A stretch of DNA of 64,000 bases. It comes from Fragum whitleyi (Eukaryota; Mollusca; Bivalvia; Cardiida; Cardiidae). Shown here in pieces: positions 31,261-43,900 of the stretch. The position numbers were made by a program, and so were the translations under genes. The first letter of the stretch is position 1. Each line of letters opens with the position of its first letter. Where the stretch lies: the NCBI GenBank assembly GCA_948146395.1, contig OX411547.1:62315610-62379609 (forward strand). The letters run 5' to 3'. The notes beneath the pieces are model-generated. The model did not search any database and was not told where the DNA came from. It saw nothing but the letters and a program-made list of their open reading frames with translations.

Positions 31261-31416
31261 ATAATCGTTTGTTTTTCGAGTAAGATTGATTAATATTTCA
31301 TTTCGTGAACAACAAAAGCTATATTTTCACTCGTGGCTCTGCCACTCGTGAAAATAATGCTTTTGTTGTTCACTCAATGAAATATAAATCGATCTTACAC
31401 TGAAACAAACGATTAT
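31261..31416. mobile_element. Long foldback (MITE-like palindrome)
   Basis: Two arms of about 77 bp (31261-31337 and 31340-31416) meet at GTGGCTCTGCCAC with only a few mismatches. The arms start ATAATCGTTTG and end CAAACGATTAT. No ORF. Confidence 0.85.
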
Positions 31417-31889
31417 CCTCTATATATATCATTTGTTCCATGAAAACTGAACGTTTTGTACTGTGAGATGAAACATTATTTTGCACACATTAATCGTTTT
31501 GTTTTACTGGCTTCAATCATTTGAAATCACAGACAATACAGTAACGCGATATGAGAAAGAGTTCCTTCGAACTACCCTTGGTAAAGATTCTTGGTCAAAG
31601 CTTGACGATGATTTAGATATTTTAGATATACAAATCTGTGTTAGAGATCAAAGGTCAAGTTTGTAGCTTGCCTGATCTTTTATCACTCGCCCATGCTTTT
31701 ACATGTTCAGTGAGATTATTATTTATTTTTTTCAACCTAATTAACTTGTATCCTACGGACCTATACCTGTTCACCATCATGTGTTTAGTTTGGTCTTAAA
31801 CAATTGCAATATCTTACTCCTAGTTACATCGTGAAACTGACATTAACCTCAACCATAACAATTCTAAATCGTTCACATAACGTTCCATT

Positions 31890-33270
31890 CATCAATTTCA
31901 AACACTCACTCAAACAATTAAAACGCTAAAACCCATTGAAAAACATAGAATCAACAACGTAATTCAAAATAAATTTTGATTGAGAAAAATCGCGATTTCA
32001 TTGAAAAAGTTTCAATTGTAAGCGTCTCAAAGTTTCTTGGAGAAATGGGAAGCTATGAGTAGAATTTATTATGTATTTTTTATCAAAGGGAGGAAATCAA
32101 TATCGCTTATTTTTTCACCCTGAACAAAATGTGCAATATAGGATTACCTCCCGTTAAATTCACTCAAAAATCGACCCATACACTCATTCAATTTCATTCC
32201 TAAATCATTCCAAAATCATTCACCTTGTCAATTTCAAGGTTCAATGCTATTAACTGTTATTCAAACCCTTAGTTATAAATCTCGTCACACCATAGTATTC
32301 TGGTAACAAGTAACTTTTTTACATGCACATATTTTGATAAACCATTATTACCTTGAACGGTGAACTTTACACTGTATCAACATTCAGGTCCTATCATAGT
32401 CATCTACATCACTTACCATTTCAAAATGATAAGAATAATGTATAGTTATAGTTCATTTCTGACAATTTACGAGATATAACCTTTGCGGAGCGTTAGTGGA
32501 GCGCAAGGTTATACTGGTAAATTGTCAGAAAATGAATAATAACTTTTACCGAACGACTCACTTTTTTAATAAATAACGTTAGGTCAAATGAGTAGCGCGT
32601 CAATCAATGATTTCATTCATTTTTGCTGCGGCAAACATTCTTCAAACAAATCGAGGTAAACAAAAAGAGGGAGGAGAGGAACGAATCTAATCACCATCGG
32701 ATTTCTGTAAATATTTTGTCATTTGGAGAGACAAAATTAGTTGAGAATGTTTGGTGAACAAAACCTCGTGGTTGCACAGCTAATGTATTTATTTAAGTAA
32801 GCTTTTCGCGGACATTATGGGTCCATTTCTTGGGAAAACACAAGATAAACAGATATCTACAGTTAATTTCATCGTTAAATTGAAACCGATCGCGCTCAAT
32901 ACCGTTCAAAATCACTCGCTCAGCGCTCCAATCATTCATTCCAAACACTCACTCAAACTATTCAAAACGCTCCAAAATCACTAAAAAGGTATGTTCAACA
33001 ACTTCATTAATATTAATTTTGTAAGACAAAATCGCGATTTCACAAACATAATTGAAAATTTTAGTGTCTGATATGTTTTTGAAGATATGGGAAGCTATTT
33101 ATTGAATTTGATGGTATATTTTATTAACGGGAGGCATTTAATATCACTATTTTTGTTCATCCTGAACAAAAAATGCGATATTGGATTACCTACCATACAA
33201 ATCACTCAAAACTCGCTCCACACACTCAATCAATTTCATTCCAAAATCATTCACCTTGCTTATTTCTAGA
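31890..33270 (+). repeat. Pair of diverged direct repeats about 1.0 kb apart
   Basis: 31890-32250 and about 32915-33270 share in order ACACTCACTCAAAC, AAATCGCGATTTCA, ATGGGAAGCTAT, CCTGAACAAAA, TTGGATTACCT-like, CACTCAATCAATTTCATTCC and ATCATTCACCTTG. They flank the foldback at 32444-32543. Coordinates are approximate. Confidence 0.7.
32444..32543. repeat. Foldback repeat
   Basis: Arms 32444-32487 and 32501-32543 pair around a short loop. The left arm includes TTTCTGACAATTTACGAGAT and the right arm ACTGGTAAATTGTCAGAAAA. No coding capacity. Confidence 0.75.
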
Positions 33271-33555
33271 TGTTGTTAACTGCTAAAACTACACATTCCT
33301 TTAGGCGTAATATGGATTTTGAAATTTATAAGAATTCAAAAAGCGACCAACATAGATTATATAGGATAAAGGCGATATGTGGACTGTGACAAAAGATGAA
33401 CATCCTCCGTCCAATCAACTTTTCTATGATTTGGGCGTTGTTGAATAATCAAAACACCGTAACAACAGCTTAAATAAGCTATTATGATCATTTATCAACG
33501 ACATTTTTCGAAAGAGGATTTATTTCTATTACGCACTTGTGTAATGCGCGCAATA

Positions 33556-33810
33556 GAAGGTACGCCCTTGTATTAAGCAACGCAGTGGTAGCGCATCGGA
33601 CTATCATTTAAAAGGCCCCGGGTTCGATCCACGACTGTTTATCTCCCACCAACGTGGGATAAAAGCTAGAGTACATGTATAAGAAAGGATGTTATTGTAG
33701 TACTGGTTTGAGAAATACCAGGAATTAGTTGTTAGATGCTTCAGCCGCCGATATAACTGAAAGATTGTTGAAAGCGGAGTTACCCAATACAAACAAACAA
33801 AACACGGTTT
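33556..33810 (+). mobile_element. tRNA-headed SINE, best-preserved copy
   Basis: The Pol III A box (TGGTAGCGCATCGG, 33586-33599) and B box (GGTTCGATCC, 33621-33630) are both clear, with tRNA-like spacing. The body holds TCTCCCACCAACGTGGGATA, GAAATACCAGGAATTAGTTG and GATATAACTGAAAGATTGTT, and a CAAACAAACAAAACA tail. It is not a functional tRNA: the stem pairs and the 3' half after the B box are not tRNA-like. Confidence 0.85.
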
Positions 33811-34318
33811 ATTAATGATCAATAATATTATAATAATTCTATACTTTCGGGACATTTTATCAGACAAGATTATGACGACACAGTCTGGTTCACAAAGAAG
33901 TCCCCGCCCATTATGACCTAATGTCACGTAGCTCATTTATCGGAGCGGATCATCAGATTATGGGATACATTTTTTGAATTTCAAACGAAATAGTTACCAT
34001 TCATTTGCGGAAAATATAGAGCGATCGGTAAAGATGGATAAAACTGTATTATGTAAATATATAAAACATAGAAAAACTAAAACGAATATAAATGTCTGAA
34101 TGATTTTCAATAGATCATAAAATCTCAACTCTTTACATAATAAAATCCCACGAAGAAAAACTCTGAAACTATCTCGATCTTTGAAGTATTGTCTAATTTA
34201 AATAAGGAGTCAGTAGCAGGTGACAATCTGGAAATTGATTCCAACAAAATATAATCATATGAAATAGTAGGACTATCACTTACTATTAAGTATTACGTTA
34301 ATCAATGTTACGCTTTAA

Positions 34319-34546
34319 ATGTTGTAAAATCGAGATCACAAAACTACTATATGGCGACTGTTTTTATCCTCAAGGTAGCATTACTCATGTTAATTATGAA
34401 GGCTTTATCAATGGTCATTGGAACGATATTATAATGTTGTGAAATTGAGACCACAAAACTACTATTTTGGCGACTGTTTCTATCCTCAAGGTAGCACTAC
34501 TCATGAATTATAAAGCTATATCACTGGTCATTGGAACGACATTTTC
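34319..34546 (+). repeat. Tandem duplication of about 115 bp
   Basis: 34319-34432 and 34433-34546 share ATGTTGT(A/G)AAAT, CACAAAACTACTAT, GGCGACTGTTT, TATCCTCAAGGTAGCA and GGTCATTGGAACGA, with about 10% differences. Confidence 0.85.
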
Positions 34547-34860
34547 GCTGTTAAAATATCAACTTAAATTGGACATGTCAACTTACCCAACCCTGATTTA
34601 TTACCTTAAAATCTATTTCAAACGTTTCTTCAACAAGATTTATTCATAAAAATTATGAGCTCGCCATTATTCATCATTCAAAAGTGTGAAATATTCCATA
34701 GGAAATGCGCATAAACAAACATATATATAACAGCATGCAAATGGACAAAAAAACGAAATAAAACAGTATGCTTCCGATCTATCAGTGCCATGCATGAAAA
34801 CGGCCTTCATTACCAAAAAGGCATATTGCGATAATTTCCACACATTCATTTTTTCTGCAG

Positions 34861-34983
34861 ACAAGCCGCAAAAGCCATGTTTTAGGTATGGAGTGAAGTA
34901 TCAATCAGGCGATTCTTTCCCAGAAAAGTGTAACAATTGTACCTGTAATGACGGATCGATAGGATGTACCGAAAAGGCATGCT
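34861..34983 (+). CDS. VWC gene exon a (complete VWC module)
   Basis: 123 bp between TTTTCTGCAG and GTAAGTA. It encodes a Cys-rich module starting DKPQKPCFRYGVKYQSGDSF and ending NCTCNDGSIGCTEKAC, with six cysteines in VWC order. Frame phase 1-1. An ATG-started ORF seen from 34785 is intron read-through. Confidence 0.8.
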
Positions 34984-37900
34984 GTAAGTAAAATGTATAT
35001 TTGATCGAACCTATATTGCGTTCAGGGGGGGAGGGGTCAAAACGGTACAGACTTTTTACAAATTATACCCCGCATTTCACGTGTACTTGTAAGCACAATA
35101 CGGTATAATTTGCAAACATTTTGCACCGTTTTGTCATCCTGAACGCAGGGTTGTACAAAATATGCTACAGCATGAACGTAATAGAATTGGGTGTTTTTGA
35201 CGTTTGGCCGCCATATTCTTTGAATCCGATACAGAAATTTTACAACTATTTATACAGATTTTTATTATGTTTTATTAATTGATACAATCATGATATTACA
35301 AAGTATTTTTGTCTATACTTGACGTTCATATATACCTTTTGCATAAAATTAAACTTACCCGATACATATTCCATTAGAACATGTTTGACTATAACCAATC
35401 AAACAGAACTTCAGTGCCTAAACTGTTACTACATGTTTGTAAGAAAGAATGCTAGTCATTAAGTGCAAGCCTTTTACAAACTAACTTAACACGTTCGGCC
35501 AATATTGGCGCATTCGAACGACACCATCTAATCTCAAAATAGCAGCAAAACAAACATATCATAGGTATCCAATACTCATTAAGACTTTTTGAAATAGTCG
35601 AAAGTGACATGAAACATTTATTCAAACTTTGAGAACAGATAAACTTTTAATGAGGATGTTCACCATACATTCTTTGTCTTTCAGTGGGCTGTTACTTTGA
35701 ACAGAAACAGTATAACGAAGGTTTGTACTTCAAAATTGACTCAGTGCCAGACATTTCTTGCAAGTCTATGATTGTGCGATGAAAATATATTGAACATGAT
35801 TGACTACCAAAAGGAAAATTTAGAATCGTATCCGTTCATTCTCAACAATCTTGAGCCTGTAGCCGTCAACATAGCACAAAGAGAATGCCACGACCAGACT
35901 GTGCGGCTACACAGGCTGATCTAAGTCTTTGAGATTGTTGGTAAAATTATGCATAGACAAAATTAAGATTACTGTTAATGTCTATTTAATGAGTTCTGTA
36001 CACAAAAGCACAGACGTCGATAATAGTACGGATAATATGCGTACATGTAAATGTTCGGTGTCGGTATTCAATTCCTATGAACCAGAAACCATTCAGCAAC
36101 AAGTGTCTCAATGAAACCCGTTAAGGTCAATGGCTGTTTATGTTCAAGGAAAGTTGCAAAATGAAGGATACGGGGGGCATAAAATGTTGTCCAAATGTGC
36201 CATGACATTGACAATCATATGAAGAGAGATAAGCTAACGATAAATGTTCCATACATGTTTTTTTTAGCTCACCTGAGCACGAAGTGCTCAAGGTGAGCTA
36301 TTGTGATCGTAGAATGTCCGTCGTCAGTCGTGCGTCGTCCACAACTTCTTTGACATCTTCTCCTTCTAAACCAGTGGGCCAATCTTGATGAAACTTGGCA
36401 GGGATGTTCCTAGGGTCAACCTTTACCAAATTTATTCAAATAAATGAAATCCACCCTCAACTTTCCGTTTACCCTTAACAAAAAGGGTGAAAATATGAAA
36501 ATCTTTAAAAATCTTCTTCTCTGAAACCAGAAACCCAAGTTTGTTCATATCAAGACCCTGGGTTTATATTTTGGCTTTGCCCGAGCGCAACCTTTTTTAC
36601 ATAGAGTCAAAGAGCGAAAATCTTTAAAAATCTTCTTTAATCAAAACAAGAGGGCGCACTGCTTTCAATTTTGGTATGTAGCATCATCTAGTGGGCCCCT
36701 ACCAAGTTTGTTCAAGTTTGTTTGTGAAAAGTTCATACAAATAAAGGTTTATACCTTTCATTTCTGTTTCGTGTAAAATGCACAAGTACTGAAGACAAAG
36801 GCATGAGCACTGAAAATATTAAAGATTCACTGACACTTCTTAATTGAGTAATCAAAGCAATATCTTTGAACAACCATGACTAAAATTCTAATTGAATGTT
36901 AGTTTTTACGTATCGTCTGTTCGTGAAAGTGATTAATCACTCAAATTGAAGTCACTATCAACTGTATTATCACACATCGAAAAGTTAAAGTATTGATTAA
37001 AAGATTTTAATCATAATTTTGGAACAACCCGATCTGGTATTAATACATGTATCAGATTGTTACAAACATTAGTAAGGGGAAATCCATTCACTCTTCTAAT
37101 TCTGCATATAACTTGATAGCAGTTTCAAAGTTAAAGAAAAAATATCTTGACATAATTGAAGAAAAATACTGGCTTTTTGATAGCTATGAATGTGCACTTT
37201 GTGTAGTAGTATACGATTGTTTTACCATGGAAAAGGTGTTTAGTACCATTATTTATCTATCTAGCATACAGAGTATCATGACAACTAACAAAATGTAAGT
37301 AATTGGAACTGCTATGTAAAATTACTTAGCTACTGAAACAGTATACCATTTATCTCTAATTTCGTGCATTTGGGCTTTTCATTACCTTTAAACGTTTTGA
37401 AACAGAATACAGCCGGTCATAATCTACTAACGTATGTTACAATTTGTGTGAAATTTTTATTTGAAATCATTGGCCATTTACCCGTAAATATTTACGAACT
37501 CCCCCCCCCTTTTGAATAAGACCCATATTACAATTTATTCATTTTTATTGATCTTGCCTTTGGTTGTATTGGATTGTTTAAATGAAATCATACTGATTAA
37601 GAAATTTATCCTATTTCATTTATTTTTGCCGAATTTGAGATATAAGAGAATTGCTTAAACTATCTAAGAATCGTTTCTTTTGGCATAGAAAGTACTCGTA
37701 GTATGTAACTTTCTTTAAGTTACTAGAGTGGCTACACCTGAAGGGTTTCGCGGGATAGAATGAGATGATAAATAGAAATTTACCGGATACACCTTCAGTG
37801 GCACATTATGATGCATAAGGTCTTAAAACTAATTTTGCTCTGAGCCATCGATATTGCTTAAAATCAATAAATGTAGGCCATAACCAACAGTGTAATTGTT

Positions 37901-40900
37901 TGAATGGATACATTAACAGGAAACAGATAAAAACGTAATCTATTTTCAACTGGAAGTTATACAATATTGATAATTTTTATTTCTGCGATATCGTATAACT
38001 TCCCTTAAGTTTCACTCAAAACTCGTTTCTCAAATCAATATCATTTCAAAAAAGTACAACTTGTCAGTTTCAGATATTACACTGTGCTATTAAAGATTGT
38101 GGCCTAAACGGCATAGGCGTTGCATGGCTGTGGTCACATTCAAAAGAGCACAAAAGGGCCTGTATCGCTCCACTGGCTTTAATATCCTTAGACTTGCAAT
38201 AAATAAAGATTACTTTAATGAAAACAACACTTTGAAATCTCTTAAAAGATTAATTTTATAATGATTGTGGCCTGGTCCACATTGCACGATAATACTCAAT
38301 CATCATTAACCTGCATTCCTTTACCCGTCTTATCAAAACATAAGATTCAGGAGAAGACGCCTTTCAAAGATTTCAGGCTCAAAATAAGTTCCACCCTGCC
38401 ATGCCCATGTTATTGGGCCAATCAAAATTTCACAAGCAATTTTTGGAAAGGATCACCCAAGGAACATTCTGGTAGAGTTTCATCGAAATCTCACACATGG
38501 TTCAGGAGGAGATATCCTTAAAAGATTTTGGGCCAAATTTAAGCCTCGCTCTGCCACGCCCATATTTATGGGCCAATCAAAATTTTGCAAACAATTTTTG
38601 GAGAGGGTCACCCAAGTAACATTCTGGAAAGTTTTCATTGAAAGTGGCCAAGTGGTCCAGAGGGAGATTTCCTTCAAAGATTTTTGGCTCAAATAAGCCC
38701 CGTCCTGCCACACCAATATTTATGGGCCAAACAAAATTTCTTGAACAATTTAAGTAATGGGTCACCCAAGAAACAACCGTGCCAAGTTTCACTGAAATTG
38801 GCCCAATGGTTCAGGAGGAGATATCCATCAAAGATTTCAGCCTCAAAATAAGCCCCGCCCTGCCACGCCCATATTTATGGGCCAATCTAAATTTCTTGAA
38901 CAATTTAAGTGAAGGGTCACCCAAGGAATATCCATGCCTTATTCCGTTAAAATTGGCCCGGTGATTCGTGAGGAGAGATTAAAGATTTCAAAGATAAAAA
39001 ATATCCCGCACTGCCACGCCCATATTTGGGTGTCAATTAAAATTCCTTGAACAATTTAAGAAGAGGGTCACCCAAGGATCATTTCTACCAAGGTTCGTTT
39101 AAATCCACCCGTTGGTTTGGGAGGAGAAGATGTTTAAAGAAAAAGTTTACACACACACGGACGCACACACGGACACTCTGCCATGACAATAGCTGACTGG
39201 CCTTTGGCCAGTGGAGATAATAAAAGGAAAACTTTTTAAAAATGCGGGTGTAATATTTGTAACTAGACATTCTGCCCATAGGTGCTGAGGTCCAGCAAGG
39301 TATGTCTTTTTAATTTGTGGTGGTATGAAACAAAAAACCCAATCACGCAATATAATTATCAAAATTTCATAATAATAACTACCATGCATGTTGTAAAATT
39401 GTACTAATTGTACTGTTAATTGAACTTATTAACCAGTCACAAGGAAGCAAGTATTTTTTTGACACAGTGATATGTTGGTTTTTTTTTTTTTTTTTTTTTT
39501 TTTTTCTCTTATCATATAATTATGTTTCATAACAAAATCATGTGGGACCTCCAGACAATTTGTCCCTTTGTGCATCATCATTTTATACAGTCTGGGGAAG
39601 GAATCGAACCTCCATACATGATATTGAGTAATAAGGGGCACTAAGACCCTGATTATGAAAAAAATCCAAACAGATTCAGAATGAATTGATAATCTGAAAG
39701 GTAAAACAAAAAAAGACAAATTGAAAGGTCTCCATCACAATGACATCCTTTTTATTTCTTAACAAGTGGCTGTTCATGTCTGGTAGTTTTTTAAACTTTG
39801 GTAGAAGTCATAATTATGTTTTAAAGTGGATATGTACCATCAATAGACATAAAAAAACTTAAAGGTCTTGGCAAATCTTGAATTGTCTGCAATGTGATTC
39901 ATATATATTTGGAAACAATAGAGAGCTTTAATTTGTTTCAAGGGAATTTTTGACCATTTTAACAGTACTACGCTCATATCAATGTGGTTGATGCGCATAC
40001 TCCTAAATGCGGATTCCTGGTATTTCTATCATACCCACATGTATCACATCAGCTTCCCGGTGCTTATTCAACCAATGTAATGGATAATCAACCCGTAAAA
40101 AGAGGCTGGTAGACCTGGCGCCTAATGTCAGGAGCCAAATGATCTACCTGTTCGAATGGACTACCAACTTCATAAGTACCATTTTGCAACATTTCTGTAC
40201 TAACATGAAAGAAATATTACTGAAATATATTGTTGATTTTTTATGCTCGTCCGTCCGTCCATTACCACCTATTTCTCCATAACCCTTGGGCCAAATCAAA
40301 TGAAACTTACCATGTGAACTCCCTATGATAAAGTGATGATGCTGATTCTCTGTGATGGTTTTTGGATTTGAGGCCTCGTCACGGGAAAAGGGGACTTAGG
40401 GTAAAAAACAGTTTTTCCCAAATTTCTCCTAGTCCAACAGTCAGAATTTAGTGAAATTTCATATTTGAGTAGCAAATCAGATGCGCTTTACTATAAACAA
40501 TTTGAAATTAACGTAAAAAAAAATATCATGGAAAAAGGGGGCTAAATGTTTGTTACCTTACGTTAGCATGTAAAATAGTAATTCCGTCCGTCCGTTCGTC
40601 CTTCACCACCTATTTCTCCATAACCCTTGGGCCAAATCAAATGAAACTTACCATGTGAACTCCCTATGATATAGTGATGATGCATCTGTGACGGTTTTTG
40701 GATTGGAGGCCTTGTCACGGGAAAAGGGGACTTAGGGTAAAAAACAGTTTTTCCCAAATTTCTCCTAGTCTAACAGTCAGAATTTAGTGAAATTTCATAT
40801 TTGAGTAGCAAATCAGATGCGCTCTACTATAAACAATTTGAAATTAACGTAAAAAAAAATATCATGGAAAAAGGGGGCTAAATGTTTGTTACCTTTACGC

Positions 40901-43900
40901 TAGCGCGTAAAATACAGTTATTCTTTCATTTCTCCTAGTCTCATGCTCAGAATTTGATGAAATTTCACATTTAAGTAGCAAATCAGATGCCCTTTACCAT
41001 AAGGTATTTGATATTTGTGTCTAAAAATATGTCATGCAAAAGGGGAGTTTAATGTTTGTTACCTTTATGTTTGCTGTATAAGATAACATCTTATTTGAGT
41101 CCTTGCAATCTGACCACAGAGCATATCTCCTAAAGTATAATAGCTATCAACTTGAAACCTTATGGGTGGATAGATCTTATGGAGGAGAAGTGCAGTGCAC
41201 AAGAACTACAACTGTTGCTTGCATAATTTTGGAGTTATTGCCCTTTGTTATTTTACATACTTAGATTATGTCTGGAGCATATCTCCTAAAGTATAATAGC
41301 TATCAACTTAAAACTTAATGGGTGGATAGATCTCATAGAGGAGAAGTGCAGTGTACAAGAACTGCAACTCTTGCTTGCATAATTTTGGAGTTATTGCCCT
41401 TTGTTATTTTTGATACTTAGATTTTGTCTGGAGCATATCTCCTAAAGTATAATAGCTATCAACTTGAATCTTTATGGGTGGATAGATCTCTTAGAGGAGA
41501 AGTGCAATACACCTGAACTACAACTCTTGCTTGCATAATTTTGGAGTTATTGCCCTTTGTTATTTTTATTACTTAGATTTTATAGGAGGCAAATCTTTGT
41601 CAGTACATAGAATCTTTTATCTATTAGGCTTCTGTTTACTATCAAGCTTTCTTGGCGGGGGATGTCCATGTCCAACATGGCTCTTGTTTTTGTGACAATG
41701 CCTTATTCGGGGAGCATAATCCGTCTCTGACGGCTCTTGTTTTTCATTGGATTAATTTAATCGCAATTTTTCACGATGCAAACTGTCTCTTATCGTCAGA
41801 AGTAGCGTATATTTACTGCGCTTTATTCTGAAAAGTAGAAAAAAAATCAAACCATTGAAGTTACAATAAGCAACATCAGCATGGTGCTTGGTACCTTTTT
41901 CGTTAAATAATGATAGTGGCTCAATTATAAGTTTACCTATAAATATGAAGCAACGTATTTTGCAGGTTTTTAAAACCGTAATAAGTCTTGAAATAATTCA
42001 AGTTTAAAATTGATGCTTTTTGGAACACTTTAAACAGTTATGGTCACTAGTTATTTAAAACAATGAGGGATTTAATAACCATTGCAATCAGACGATATAA
42101 GAACCAGCTTTAAGTAATTCATGGGTAAATTGATTATCTTACAGTACGTAATTTGTTGCAAACGGATTGATATACAGAGGCCTTACTATTCTATTAAAAG
42201 AACGCAAGCTTTCAGAAAAACACAGCAAACAAAATTATCAGTTGGGCGGCGCTAAAAATATTCCTTTTGCATACATTCAATTGAAACATAAATGTAACGT
42301 ATTATTTCGTTAGATTTTTTAAGGGCTTTATAGTCACAAATATCACTGACAAACACACTATCAATCATTTTTACTTAATAACTATAACAAGACAAACCAG
42401 AAAAATCGGTAAATGAACATTTGATGGGTATGTTTCTTTCAAGTAAAGTATTAAACATTTGCCCCACTGACCAGAGAGCTTATAAGTCTCTTAATGTGCA
42501 TTGTTCTATAGGCTTTAATAAGAGCACTATTAACAAAATTTCAAGAGGCGCTGAGAAAGAAACATTGCTCCTAAATGTTAACATTTCTTTAAAATTCATA
42601 AGTTACGTATTTTAAATTCACCCCATTGGTCAGAGTGCTAACAAGTCTCAAAATGTTTTATATACTGTGGGCTACCAACATTTTACCAAAATACCAAATA
42701 ATACAAGGTTGGAAAATTCCTTTCTATTTTCATTCCATTTTCAGGGTAACGTGTATTTCTGCTATATCACGCCTCTTAAGATGACTGGATCTTTTAAAAA
42801 GTGCAATGAATGGCTCCTAAAGTTTTTCAGCAACACAAACATTTGTATTAGAATATGATGTTCATTAATTTTGACTTTCATTTAAAGGTACTCTTTTTTT
42901 AAAAAAAAATTCTGGAGGATGTGCTACTTTTTAGTAACGTATCTTACAAAGGCCCACTCGCCAGTGTGCTCATATGTCCCAAAATATTCTATATACCATA
43001 AGCTTTCAGAAAAGTATGGTGTACGAAATACCCCCCTTGGGCGGACAAAACCCCTTCTGACTTGACCTTTCATTAATGAGAACCGGAACAAGATGATTAT
43101 TACGGTCCAATATTTCTATAGGTGTATTTTCAAAACTAAGCTCTGGCGAAATCGCCGAATCCATTACCATAGGTATATCAGGTATTTTTTAAAGGCATCT
43201 GACAGGAATTTTAACTTAATCCATTCACTTCAATTATGAAAGTACATGTATGAGTAAACCTTACGATTAAGGCAAGTAATGACTTTCGTTTGAAAGGTAA
43301 GTTGTATTTTAAGTGTTCTTTTAACCTGTTTTATCTAAATCTAAAGCATGGCACGGGAATATAACGGCTAAAAGTAAATTTCACGGCTCACTGCGCAAAA
43401 TCTACCTATAGACTTCGTCTCTTTTACCACTCAAATAGCAAATTTAAATGCATATAATGATCATTAAATAATCATTAAATTTTTCAGAGACAAACATTTT
43501 TGTAGTTTTCTGATCCCATAAGCATCAGTTTTGATCAATTTCTATACACATTTCATGAATAGTTCATCCTCTGACAAGACAAACATACTGACAAAATTAT
43601 GACACCCATAGCGGATATGAAGTATTTCGGTCGCCTTTTCCTGTATTGTGTTATAGGACGAAACCTATTTCATAGTGTTCATTATCATGACTAGACAAGA
43701 ATTCTTACGTAGTTTCGTGAAGTTTATACCAAAAGTGTTGTCCCAAGAGTCTGTAATTTCAAAAGGACCCATTCCAATTCAAACAAGGAGTGCATCACTC
43801 TGAATAAGTTTTGTCCAAATTAGGACATACCTGTGGCCTCTACAGCGACAAAAAGGCCATGAAGACCTCTTTTCGGCAAGATCGTATGGATCCTTCTCCA

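Noticed and set aside
33586..33660. tRNA gene
   Set aside because: A and B boxes are present but the cloverleaf is not, and the sequence continues into a SINE body shared with three other copies.
35685..35782. Terminal VWC exon ending at the in-frame TGA near 35780
   Set aside because: Splicing at GTTTGT (35721) to 44233 gives a proper module with matching phase; reading on gives no further VWC pattern.
39429..39719. 96-codon minus-strand ORF with a poly-Lys run
   Set aside because: The Lys run is the poly(T) tract read in reverse; no domain.
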